Positions 7,770 to 14,688 of a DNA stretch of 23,072 nucleotides are shown in pieces; within the stretch, counting starts at the first letter, position 1, and each line of letters opens with the position of its first letter. The translations under genes were made by a program, and so were the position numbers. The notes under the pieces are model-generated. The model ran no database searches, was not told the DNA's origin, and was given only the letters and a program-made list of their open reading frames with translations. The stretch spans positions 1 through 23,072 of the forward strand of contig NZ_DIIM01000024.1 of assembly GCF_002420705.1 (NCBI RefSeq), read 5' to 3'. Origin of the DNA: Sphingobacterium sp. UBA5670. Lineage in GTDB: Bacteria; Bacteroidota; Bacteroidia; Sphingobacteriales; Sphingobacteriaceae.

Positions 7770-8030
7770 TCACTTCTGTAACACTTTCAATTCATCAAGA
7801 ATATCACTTAGAATTTCAATTCTTGCCTTTCCAAAATCAGGATTTTTATCAGATGACTGGATACAATTTGAAAAATAATAAATATTGTCTTTAGTTGTGA
7901 CGTAACCAACATACCAACCCACATATTGTTGATCTTGTTTGCCAGATCCAGTCTTCGCCCTTACGACAGAACCCAGTGTATCCTTAGCAATCAAAGCTGG
8001 GTACCCTTTGTACTCGAAATAAAGAAAATA
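7770..8030 (-). pseudogene. Class D beta-lactamase, C-terminal remnant
   Basis: The minus frame is open from 8030 (after a TAA at 8031-8033) to 7770 and reads EYKGYPALIAKDTLG, then SVVRAKTGSGKQDQQYVGWY and VGYVTTKDNIYYFSNCIQ. KTG followed by GWYVGYV and an aromatic strand is the third active-site motif and following beta strands of OXA-type (class D) serine beta-lactamases. The upstream STFK and SxV regions, the YGN motif and the signal peptide, about 170 residues in all, are absent. No trace of them is visible in 8031-8196. The protein would lack the nucleophile and be inactive. A transpeptidase-type BlaR/MecR sensor domain is an alternative source of the same motif. Confidence 0.65.
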
Positions 8031-8196
8031 TTATCCAGATCAAAGGGTGAAAAGTTTGGTATTTCCATTGGGATTAAAGTCGTTAAATGTTAAACGAAAC
8101 TTGCTTATAATTTGTTTTTAAATAATTGTTCGCTGCTCATTTGATTGACAATGCAAGTATCACGAAATTTTAAAAGGTTTGAGACCAAATACAATA

Positions 8197-8568
8197 TTAA
8201 GATTCACTTTCATAAACAAATCTCCGTATATAGTTTTCCAAGTCGGTAAGATCAAAAGGTTTAGCTAAAAATCCGTCGGCTTCACATTCTACTGAAATAC
8301 TCCGGCCATCGATATGACCTGAGATCATAATTACAGGCAGCTTATCATGTTTAGATGAACTCCTGAGATCACGCATTACTTGATCTCCGTTACGTCCAGA
8401 CATATGAATATCCAAAAAGAGTATATCAGCATCTATACTATCCAATACTTCCAACAGAAATAAGCTGTTCGCCACCGTTATAACTATCGTATCTTGATCC
8501 TCCAATATTATGGAACATGCATTCAGTATTTCTATATCGTCATCACACACCACAATTTTCTTTTTCAT
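8197..8568 (-). CDS. Single-domain response regulator (CheY-like receiver)
   Basis: The 123 residues consist of one receiver domain only. The acidic pocket DDD at 9-11, phospho-acceptor D53 in LFLDIHMSG, the switch serine S83 in IMISGH and K103 in FLAKPFD are all present, so it should be phosphorylatable. There is no output domain, so it must work by protein-protein contact, in a phosphorelay or as a phosphate sink. It lies downstream of the DUF892 gene on the same strand, separated by a terminator. A soluble histidine kinase gene starts about 1.1 kb away on the opposite strand and is a plausible but unproven partner. Confidence 0.9.
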   Translation of the reverse strand: MKKKIVVCDDDIEILNACSIILEDQDTIVITVANSLFLLEVLDSIDADILFLDIHMSGRNGDQVMRDLRSSSKHDKLPVIMISGHIDGRSISVECEADGFLAKPFDLTDLENYIRRFVYESES

Positions 8569-8630
8569 TTTGAGTTTTTTTTAATTCTATCGATCAGAGA
8601 TACATTTTCAAAGATCATCATTTATAAAAA

Positions 8631-8656
8631 ATGGATCTTACAGACGTAAGATCCAT
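8631..8656 (-). terminator. Intrinsic terminator after the DUF892 gene
   Basis: ATGGATCTTAC at 8631-8641 pairs perfectly with GTAAGATCCAT at 8646-8656 (11-bp stem, AGAC loop). On the minus strand the stem is followed by a T-run; on the plus strand it is followed by CC and a run of eight T, so it can act in both directions. Confidence 0.85.
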
Positions 8657-8679
8657 CCATTTTTTTTATTTAGTAACTC

Positions 8680-9264
8680 TTATTTAGCTTTTGTATTGAG
8701 GTTGGTATCCGCCAAGGCAGTTAAATCAGAATCACATTTTTTTTCTTCTGCAAGAGTCTCACGCAAAAGCTGAATAACCTCATTGTACTTCAAGACTTTA
8801 GCAAATGCCGCGAGGGTACCATATGTGGAAATTTCGTAGTGCTCAATCTTTTGGGCAGCAGCGATAATACCTGCATCTCTAACGGTTCCTTCTTCGGTTT
8901 CCTCGATAATATGTTCACCTTCTTCGATCAACCCAGCCATTGCAGCACATCGCTCTGCTTTAGGCTTCAGCTCCAAAATCTCAAAGCACTGTTCCAAGCG
9001 TTTCACATGATCTTCGGTTTCCAAAAGATGTTTGGAAATAGCTTTTTTTAATTTCTCCGCGGTAGCGTTTTTTTCCATTTTGGGCAATGCTTTTATCAAA
9101 GCTTTTTCCGCCCAATAAATATCTTTAAGCCCGTCTTCAAATAGCTCGGCCAAATCTTTTGCCGCATCGGATCCTGAACGCTTTTTCGTGTGGTCTGTGG
9201 ATTGTTTCGTCATCGTTCCATTTCCAGAATTTTCACTTGCGTTACTTTTAGTTGTTGTTTCCAT
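8680..9264 (-). CDS. DUF892 (YciF-like) ferritin-like stress protein
   Basis: The start chosen is ATG 9264 (METTTKSNASENSGNG); 14 extra in-frame residues upstream look unconserved. After a polar, disordered N-terminus (residues 1-32) comes the DUF892 domain: LAELFEDGLKDIYWAEKALI, then LPKMEKNATAEKLKKAISKH, ETEDHVKRLEQCFEILELKP, a GLIEEGEHIIEE helix and AAAQKIEHYEISTYGTLAAF. Glu and His pairs (for example EKAL, ETEDH, EIEHYE-like) are laid out as in di-iron four-helix bundles. The family is commonly induced by osmotic, oxidative or stationary-phase stress, with unclear activity. At 194 residues it is slightly long because of its disordered head. It is transcribed alone and ended by the hairpin at 8631-8656. 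Confidence 0.9.
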   Translation of the reverse strand: METTTKSNASENSGNGTMTKQSTDHTKKRSGSDAAKDLAELFEDGLKDIYWAEKALIKALPKMEKNATAEKLKKAISKHLLETEDHVKRLEQCFEILELKPKAERCAAMAGLIEEGEHIIEETEEGTVRDAGIIAAAQKIEHYEISTYGTLAAFAKVLKYNEVIQLLRETLAEEKKCDSDLTALADTNLNTKAK

Positions 9265-9644
9265 TTTTTGAAAGTTTATTGCCCTAGAGCTTTTGAATTT
9301 GAACATCCATCGAACAGTATTAGTTCTATTAGCAGAGCAATCACCTGTATTTCACGTGTATATTCCGACGAAGACGTATAAAAACGTCTTTTTGTATTGA
9401 AAATCAAGGTCTTTTTAAACGGAATAATAAGTGCCTCCAATTGGGATTCGCCCCTCTCTGCCAAGATTAGATTCTAAAAAAACATTAAATTATGCTTATA
9501 TTTAGACATAAGGTCCGCTAACACAAGATTCGAACAGAAAATCAAACATCTTATTCGCCAATTTGTAATTATATAGTCATTCCTTACAAAGTGATATATT
9601 TTAGTCATTGATATTTGACTTCGATTTTACTAACAGCGACAGAT
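9265..9644. other. Intergenic region between divergent genes
   Basis: This is the 380-bp gap between the DUF892 gene and the histidine kinase gene. It contains one clear stem, AAGACGT (9371-9377) with ACGTCTT (9384-9390), followed by more T on the plus strand and therefore terminator-like, but no plus-strand gene precedes it. GATATTTG at 9610-9617 is a 7-of-8 match to the -7 consensus and may belong to the kinase gene. No small gene is convincing. Confidence 0.5.
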
Positions 9645-10820
9645 ATGAAAGAAAATAATGATGCCATCTCCCATTTGCTCATGCGGATCGAAGATATTCC
9701 TGCAGTAAAGAATATATTGAACACCATATGTCTATATACGGGAATGGATCTAGGGCTGGTGACCTCTCACAATGGCCATCAATGGATAGCCTGTGCTGTA
9801 CGGGATTCGCTCGGAGTCGGGGTAACAGCAGGGCAGCAGCTCGAATTACATTACACCTTAGGAGATGAGGCACATGATAAACATGCACCTATTATTATCC
9901 CCAATATTGACCACTGTGAAAATGAAGATTGGAAAAAGAAATTGCATGCAAAAGGTTTTAAAAGTTATATCGCATTTCCGATCGTTGACAATGACGGATT
10001 GTTCTTCGGAACCCTCTGCACGATAGATTATAAAGCCGTGTCAATTGATAGAGAGCGGATAGCACCACTATTTGAACTTCTATCTGAACTGATCAGTTTT
10101 CATTTGGGTTCGATCGCCAAAATAAAAAATACCGAAGCCCTGTTAGGTGAAGAATTACAATACTCTGAACGCAGGGATACCCTATTATCCGTGTTAGGGC
10201 ATGACCTAAAAAATCCATTGAGTGCTGTCATTACCTTATCGCAATACCTCACCGACAAACTCGAAAATGTAAAACATAAACAAACGGCCAAACTTATTTA
10301 TGATTCGTCCTATAGAATGAAAGGTCTAATAGATAACATGCTTGATTTTGCCCGGAGTAAGCTAGGCACAGGAATACATCTGAACAAAAATCTGGTCGAA
10401 TTAGATAAAGTGATCCTTCAGGCCCTTCGTGAGATCCAGACGAGTGTACCCCAAAGAAAAGTACATACAAATCTCGGAGCAAAAACTCCAGTAAAATGTG
10501 ATCATGAGCGTATGGCACAGGTGTTTTCAAATCTCATAGGAAACTCATTCCGGCATGGTTTGGAAGAAAATACTATCGTTATAAACTCTTCTATTGAAAG
10601 TGACAGATTTATCTTCCAAATAGAAAATGATGGCCATAAGATAGCAAGGCCTATATTCAATAACCTATTTAAGCCCTTCGTAGGAAGAAAAAACCAGAAA
10701 GAAGGCGGACTGGGATTGGGTCTTTATATTTCCAAACAGATAATCACAGCTCACAGGGGTGATATCCATGTCAAATGCTTTGATGAAAAGGTGGTTTTTA
10801 CTCTCTGGATACCAATTTGA
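9645..10820 (+). CDS. Soluble GAF-domain sensor histidine kinase
   Basis: The start used is ATG 9645 (MKENNDAISHLLMRIEDIPA); an in-frame TTG 30 bp earlier is less likely. Residues about 15-155 form a GAF domain (ending FKSYIAFPIVDNDGLFFGTL). HisKA follows, with the phospho-accepting His at about 186 in VLGHDLKNPLSAV. The HATPase domain has an N-box NLIGNSFRHG near 296-305, a G1 box ENDG near 327, and a G2 box GLGLGLYISK near 355-364. No membrane segment exists, so it senses a cytosolic signal. No receiver or DNA-binding domain is fused. The nearest response regulator gene (8197-8568) is on the other strand beyond the DUF892 gene. Length of 391 residues is normal. Confidence 0.93.
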   Translation: MKENNDAISHLLMRIEDIPAVKNILNTICLYTGMDLGLVTSHNGHQWIACAVRDSLGVGVTAGQQLELHYTLGDEAHDKHAPIIIPNIDHCENEDWKKKLHAKGFKSYIAFPIVDNDGLFFGTLCTIDYKAVSIDRERIAPLFELLSELISFHLGSIAKIKNTEALLGEELQYSERRDTLLSVLGHDLKNPLSAVITLSQYLTDKLENVKHKQTAKLIYDSSYRMKGLIDNMLDFARSKLGTGIHLNKNLVELDKVILQALREIQTSVPQRKVHTNLGAKTPVKCDHERMAQVFSNLIGNSFRHGLEENTIVINSSIESDRFIFQIENDGHKIARPIFNNLFKPFVGRKNQKEGGLGLGLYISKQIITAHRGDIHVKCFDEKVVFTLWIPI

Positions 10821-10880
10821 TAGATGCTTTATTCATTATACGATACTCAAATTCAGTTTTGTTAAAGAAAAAAGCGAGCA

Positions 10881-10907
10881 AAAGGCTGGTCTAATAATCC
10901 AGCCTTT
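10881..10907. terminator. Bidirectional hairpin between convergent genes
   Basis: AAAGGCTGG at 10881-10889 and CCAGCCTTT at 10899-10907 form a 9-bp stem with a 9-nt loop. It lies between the end of the histidine kinase gene and the end of the tiny lysine-rich gene on the other strand. T-runs are short on the plus strand and somewhat better on the minus strand, so termination for the minus-strand gene is more credible. Confidence 0.6.
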
Positions 10908-10946
10908 GTGCAAGTGCAAACAATTAGCTATCTTTTCATCAATCGC

Positions 10947-11069
10947 CTATTTCTTTTTTTTACGGAAAACATTCTCCGTTAAGTCTTTCGAAACAGAATC
11001 TTTTTCTTTTTGATAAGAAGATTGCGTTTTCTCTTTTGTGCTTTTTTCCTTTTTAATGTCTTTACTCAT
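10947..11069 (-). CDS. Small lysine-rich protein (40 residues)
   Basis: ATG at 11069 opens MSKDIKKEKSTKEKTQSSYQ and continues with KEKDSVSKDLTENVFRKKKK before TAG. Thirteen of 40 residues are lysine; the protein is highly charged and likely disordered, with a KKKK tail. Short Lys/Glu proteins beginning MSKDIKK are familiar as stand-alone genes in Sphingobacteriaceae; their role is unknown. The gene is followed by a hairpin at 10881-10907 that suits a terminator. It is near the DUF892 and kinase genes but not in an operon with them. Confidence 0.6.
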   Translation of the reverse strand: MSKDIKKEKSTKEKTQSSYQKEKDSVSKDLTENVFRKKKK

Positions 11070-11448
11070 GATGTATGGATTTTATAGCTGATCAATATGT
11101 ACTTCAGCAGAAGTTCAATATCTCCATCATAAATCTTTTCATATACTACTTGTTAAAAAAGAACAACTGTAGTTTCAGCTGCAGGAGTAAAGTTAACAAC
11201 CTTTATCATACACTGTTATCTACAAATTATCTACACCATTGCTTTTTTTAGTCAAATTTAGTAGTTGAAGCTAAAGTTCTACTCTAATCCAGTGCCCCGC
11301 TTGTCTAGCTATTTTTAGCATTATGGAGTAACACCCTCTTATTTTATCAACCAACTTAATGCTAATCTTGATAAAAAACAAAGAAAACTTGACTGTCTGA
11401 ACAACAGGGAGGAGGTCACAATCACCGAATTCTCTACTTTTAAATGCT
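11070..11448. other. Stretch without a recognisable gene
   Basis: About 380 bp between the lysine-rich gene and the IS-like debris. The open minus-strand frame from 11471 to 11271 resembles no known protein and begins inside a putative IS end, so I do not call it a gene. The stretch is probably partly the body of a decayed insertion sequence, but no transposase motif is visible. Confidence 0.4.
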
Positions 11449-11470
11449 CCAGTTTTTTGGGGAGAGGTCA
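11449..11470 (-). repeat. Possible IS3-type terminal inverted repeat
   Basis: Read on the minus strand from 11470 it begins TGACCTCTCCCCAAAAAACT. Compared without gaps to the IS end at 11679-11702 (TGTAATCTCCCCTAAAAATA) it matches at about 15 of 22 positions, including the terminal TG and the CTCCCC-A-run core. It lies 8 bp from the truncated orfA and is in the same orientation as the other end, so it would belong to a second element, or it is chance. Confidence 0.35.
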
Positions 11471-11477
11471 TGAAGAC

Positions 11478-11702
11478 TTACCATTTTGGTAGACTTACCT
11501 CCATTCCGGAGTATTTACTTTTCCACGAATAAAACGTTCCCTGACTGATCCCATGCTCGCGACAGATGTCAGATACCGATTGACCTGACTCCTGAAGTGA
11601 TAAAATCTTAATGATCTGTGGCTCGCTGAATTTACTTTTTTTCATTGTCCCTAATTTATAAAACTACATTAATAATCGTAGCTATTTTTAGGGGAGATTA
11701 CA
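11478..11702 (-). mobile_element. IS3-family element remnant with truncated orfA
   Basis: ATG at 11645 starts a 55-residue frame: MKKSKFSEPQIIKILSLQES, then GQSVSDICREHGISQGTFYS and WKSKYSGMEVSLPKW before TAA at 11478. This is the N-terminal helix-turn-helix of the IS3-family OrfA (IS407/IS51-like groups), which recognises the element ends. Homology stops after GMEVS, about residue 51; the leucine-zipper part and the whole OrfB integrase (DDE) are missing. The element end, with terminal CA on the plus strand, is at 11701-11702, about 57 bp before the orfA start, as expected. It is immediately followed by the duplicated DUF1569 end. It is an inactive leftover and the likely agent of the duplication breakpoint. 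Confidence 0.85.
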
Positions 11703-11864
11703 ATATGAAACATTTGAAAAAGATCCATTTGTACATTGGTTCTTTGGTAGAATGTCCAGAGCTCAATTAGGTCAGTTCATATACAAACATTGCAACCACC
11801 ATTTAAAGCAGTTTGGAGCGTAACCCAAAAAGCCACGAAAACGCTACATGGGTCAGGCGTCATA
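11702..11864 (+). pseudogene. DUF1569 3' fragment (duplicated segment, copy B)
   Basis: These bases repeat 1520-1682 with two mismatches and encode the last 39 residues of the DUF1569 protein (ETFEKDPFVHWFFGRMSRAQ and onward to LKQFGA, stop at 11821-11823) plus 41 bp of trailing sequence. The left edge coincides with the IS end at 11702. No start codon or upstream part of the gene is present, so it cannot be expressed as a functional protein. The very low divergence indicates a recent event. Bases 11865-11956, before the end of the next minus-strand gene, hold no recognisable feature. Confidence 0.92.
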
Positions 11865-11956
11865 ACGGGTTCGTTCTATGGCAAGTATCTGAAAATGGAA
11901 GGGGAAGGTCAGTTAATTAGAAGAGTCCAATCTCAGCTGTCGGGAAAATGGGGTAC

Positions 11957-13195
11957 TTACATAACCTTACCTAAATGAAAAGAATCCAAACGTCCTGCTC
12001 CCTGAAACTTGGCTCTTATACCGACAATATTCCCAATCCCTTTAAAATTTACTCCCTCATAAGCTTGCTTACCATTTAATTTAATTCTAATTTTTTCAGA
12101 TCGCGCATCGCATTCAACTTTAACAGGTGTTGCGTAATCAACTCCAAATGCTGACAGATCGTGGAACTTTCCATCTATAAGTTGTTCACCTATTCTTAGC
12201 TTATTTTCCCCAACACAGCCAGCTTTAGAAAGAGGAATGATTATCGCCCCGTCTGTACCAAGAAGTGTGAGATCAGTATGCTTACATGGAGCAGCTGGAT
12301 GAGCAAATGTATTTTGTATATTAACTGATAAATAAAAGGAGCGGCTGTCTACAGTAAGATCTCGATTGACATAAGTCAATAAGAATGATGGAATACCGCC
12401 GTCTGTGGGTAGATAGTAATCTTTTTCTTGGGCTGAGATACCATACCAGCTGTCGTGACGATAACTGTCTTTCTGTAAGTAAAAAGGTATAGCATCTTTA
12501 TATAATACACCTATCCAATCCTCTGTTTCTATAAATATGTCGTGTTCGCTTACTATGGAATCATTCAATATTAACTTGGCCCGGTAATATCCGGGTAAGT
12601 AATAGACGCTTGCATGTTGATGGTGAGACTTGTCAACTTTGATCCTTCTCTTTTCGTCCCAACTCTGCTGGATAAATACACTGTCGGCATTGGATTGCAT
12701 CGCATCGTATTCAAATATAACCGTATTGGGAACACCAACAGAAACTGTTCTGCTATTAAATTTAACGTTATCGAACTGTAATGTATTAATAGCTTTCTTC
12801 TGCAGCAAGAAGCCTACTAAAAAAAATGATGAAAGGAGAACCAGTATTGCTACTAAATATCTAAATATCTTTTTTTTCACTATAGGTTCTGGGGATGTTA
12901 CAACGCCTTGTGGCTTCGTTGTATCTACACAATATTTGACAAAATCCCTCCAATTTTGGTAATCGATAAACCTCGACAGTGTATCTAGGGTTGATATATT
13001 AGGTTTGCTTTGATATTTTACTTTCCCCCAAATTCTTTTCAAGGTGCTCGCGCTAATAAGCGTTTTTGTTTCAATCAAAATCTGATCACTGAGATTTTCA
13101 AAATCTTGGGCCTGCCAATTAGCACTATTTCCCCAGCCTAGTTTTTCTTCAATTAAGGCTTTGCAGTGATCGATATAGAATTGGTTTTCAGACAT
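11957..13195 (-). CDS. Membrane-anchored HTH-like protein with extracytoplasmic lectin-like domain
   Basis: The 412 residues divide into clear parts. Residues 1-90 are cytosolic and contain ISASTLKRIWGKVKY, then ISTLDTLSRFIDYQNWRDF, a module common at the N-terminus of Bacteroidetes proteins that resembles a helix-turn-helix. A single membrane helix is at about 111-131 (YLVAILVLLSSFFLVGFLL), preceded by KKK, which fits an inside N-terminus. Residues 145-225 look like a PKD/Ig-type strand-rich domain. Residues 280-410 form a LamG-like module (VKVECDARSEKIRIKLNGKQ then a final GRLDSFHLG). Two cysteines (C304 and C327) could pair. The layout suggests detection of an outside ligand and a signal to a DNA-binding head without a kinase. 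It is divergent (120 bp gap) from a secreted protein of related fold, its likely partner or target. Confidence 0.7.
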   Translation of the reverse strand: MSENQFYIDHCKALIEEKLGWGNSANWQAQDFENLSDQILIETKTLISASTLKRIWGKVKYQSKPNISTLDTLSRFIDYQNWRDFVKYCVDTTKPQGVVTSPEPIVKKKIFRYLVAILVLLSSFFLVGFLLQKKAINTLQFDNVKFNSRTVSVGVPNTVIFEYDAMQSNADSVFIQQSWDEKRRIKVDKSHHQHASVYYLPGYYRAKLILNDSIVSEHDIFIETEDWIGVLYKDAIPFYLQKDSYRHDSWYGISAQEKDYYLPTDGGIPSFLLTYVNRDLTVDSRSFYLSVNIQNTFAHPAAPCKHTDLTLLGTDGAIIIPLSKAGCVGENKLRIGEQLIDGKFHDLSAFGVDYATPVKVECDARSEKIRIKLNGKQAYEGVNFKGIGNIVGIRAKFQGAGRLDSFHLGKVM

Positions 13196-13315
13196 GAATA
13201 TTCTAAATATGAACTTGAACTTTTTTGAACAGCGAATGAATTTATAAAAAGTTAGCGATATACTAGATTTAAATCAGCAAATGAAAACCAAAAAATATAA
13301 ATCAATCTTAATACT

Positions 13316-13972
13316 ATGTTCAAGATCAAAATTACAATTAGTTTCTTAGTTTTACTTTTTTCATCTATTAAACTGCTAGGACAGCAAGTTCACACTCCAG
13401 CACTAAATGAGGAAGCGCTGGAAGGTATGAACAGAAAATTCTCAATTTCTTCAACCAATAATGATTCGCAATTTTTACATGTCGAAGGAAAGCCCAACCC
13501 TGGTATAGTTTGGATTAAAAATTTTTTGTTCGAAAGTGGCACGATTGAATTCGATGTCAAAGGTAAGGATGTGTTTCAGGAAAGCTTCGTCGGTATCGCT
13601 TTTCATGGAATTAATGACAGTACTTACCAAGCAATTTACTTTCGGCCGTTCAATTTCAGATCCAACGACCCGATCAGGAAAAAACATGCGGTGCAATATA
13701 TAGCACTTCCAGAAAATGACTGGCCGTACCTGAGAAAAGAATTTGCAGATAAATACGAAGCCCCGCTGCTCCTTGATGTAGATCCGAACAATTGGTTCCA
13801 TGTCAAAATTGATGTGTCGGCAGAAACTATTAAAACTTACATCAATAAGGACAAAAATCCGGTGCTAGTCGTTAAGCCACTGCACCAAGCCTCTATGGGA
13901 AAAATCGGTTTTTGGACTGGACATGATTCGGATGGTGATTTCTCAGGTTTAAGAATCATTTCTAAAAAATAG
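13316..13972 (+). CDS. Secreted concanavalin A-like lectin-fold protein (paralogue of 6959-7660)
   Basis: A signal peptide (MFKIKITISFLVLLFSSIKL, cleavage near GQQ) precedes about 195 residues of strand-rich sequence. It matches the protein at 6959-7660 along its length: FVGIAF, IYFRPFNFRSNDPIRKKHAVQY, then YEAP, NNWFHVKIDV, TYINKDKNPVLVV, and GKIGFWTG with a closing FSGLRIISKK. The family is of the DUF1080/LamG kind, glycan-binding or glycosidase-like; no catalytic residues can be assigned with confidence. It has no lipobox and should be periplasmic or secreted. It is divergent from the membrane HTH-like gene, which carries a related fold at its C-terminus; regulation of this gene by that protein is likely but unproven. 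Confidence 0.78.
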   Translation: MFKIKITISFLVLLFSSIKLLGQQVHTPALNEEALEGMNRKFSISSTNNDSQFLHVEGKPNPGIVWIKNFLFESGTIEFDVKGKDVFQESFVGIAFHGINDSTYQAIYFRPFNFRSNDPIRKKHAVQYIALPENDWPYLRKEFADKYEAPLLLDVDPNNWFHVKIDVSAETIKTYINKDKNPVLVVKPLHQASMGKIGFWTGHDSDGDFSGLRIISKK

Positions 13973-14207
13973 GAAAAAATTGTGACTAACTTATATCTCG
14001 ATATGACTAATTACGATTAGTTCTATTAAAGCTTCTCGCGTCGAAAGTGAAGGTAAGTTAGATACCTCTCGCATTCGAGGTTACAAGACACGTAAAACCG
14101 GGATGCAATCCGATTTCTTTTTTGACCTCGTTTGGCATATCTTTATGCTAGTGATTCCGTACTATCGTTTTTCTTTTTTGGAATATTATCATTTTATTGA
14201 ATAAGTA

Positions 14208-14549
14208 ATGACAATAAAAAACATCGACAATTCTGAACATTATATTTGGGGTGAAAATTGTGATGGATGGCACTTATTGAAGTCTGATTCTTTAAGTGTG
14301 ATTCAAGAGAAAATGCCGCCCGGAACAAAAGAAAGTCTGCATTTTCATAGTAAGGCACAGCAATTTTTTTACATATTAAAGGGTATCGCAACTTTCGAGA
14401 TTGATACTCAATTATATGTTGTTGTTGAAAATAGTGGCTTTCATATCCAAGCAGGTCAGAAGCACAGAATTTCCAATAGAACTAATCAAGATTTAGAATT
14501 TCTTGTTATTTCACAGCCAAAATCTCATGGAGATCGAATTAATTTGTAA
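14208..14549 (+). CDS. Cupin domain protein
   Basis: A 113-residue single cupin_2 domain. The first motif is at residues 39-58 (GTKESLHFHSKAQQFFYILK), with H45 and H47 and Q51/Q52 in place of the usual metal-binding Glu. The second motif is AGQKHRISN, with H86. Metal binding through three histidines is plausible; the missing Glu may alter activity. Stand-alone cupins of this size act as small dioxygenases, isomerases or sugar/ligand binders, and nothing here tells which. No signal peptide is present. The gene appears intact, although a KilA-N remnant begins 140 bp after its stop. Confidence 0.88.
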   Translation: MTIKNIDNSEHYIWGENCDGWHLLKSDSLSVIQEKMPPGTKESLHFHSKAQQFFYILKGIATFEIDTQLYVVVENSGFHIQAGQKHRISNRTNQDLEFLVISQPKSHGDRINL

Positions 14550-14688
14550 TCATTCATCAAAAACGAAACATGTTTGGGTTTCTAAACTCTCTGTTATTTT
14601 AACAATGTTAAACTGCTCAACGCAAAAGAATCTTGATGACTTTGCTGAAATAGATCTAAACAATAGCAGCAGTTTTAAGCAACAGTGT

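Noticed and set aside
7678..7878. Plus-strand open frame opposite the beta-lactamase remnant
   Set aside because: It is antisense to a recognisable remnant and its translation resembles nothing.
11309..11691. A 13-base match TAGCTATTTTTAG near 11310 and in the IS end near 11679
   Set aside because: A match of this length is expected by chance in 23 kb of AT-rich DNA, and the surrounding bases do not align.
11790..11978. Open frame running from the duplicated DUF1569 end into the next gene
   Set aside because: It begins in a different frame of a known pseudogene, crosses the repeat boundary and overlaps the end of the intact minus-strand gene; there is no family resemblance.
14040..14110. 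ACCTC...GAGGT stem with TTCGA-like loop, considered as part of a tRNA
   Set aside because: No acceptor, anticodon or D-arm fits around it.
14007..14204. Open frame ending just before the cupin start (contains KASRVESEGKLDTSRIRGYK)
   Set aside because: It looks somewhat protein-like but has no start codon near its beginning and no family I recognise; it could be a gene remnant but cannot be supported.
14503..14688. Upstream part of the open frame leading into KilA-N copy 3
   Set aside because: It overlaps the cupin gene in another frame and is unrelated to KilA-N; the open frame is fortuitous up to 14689.
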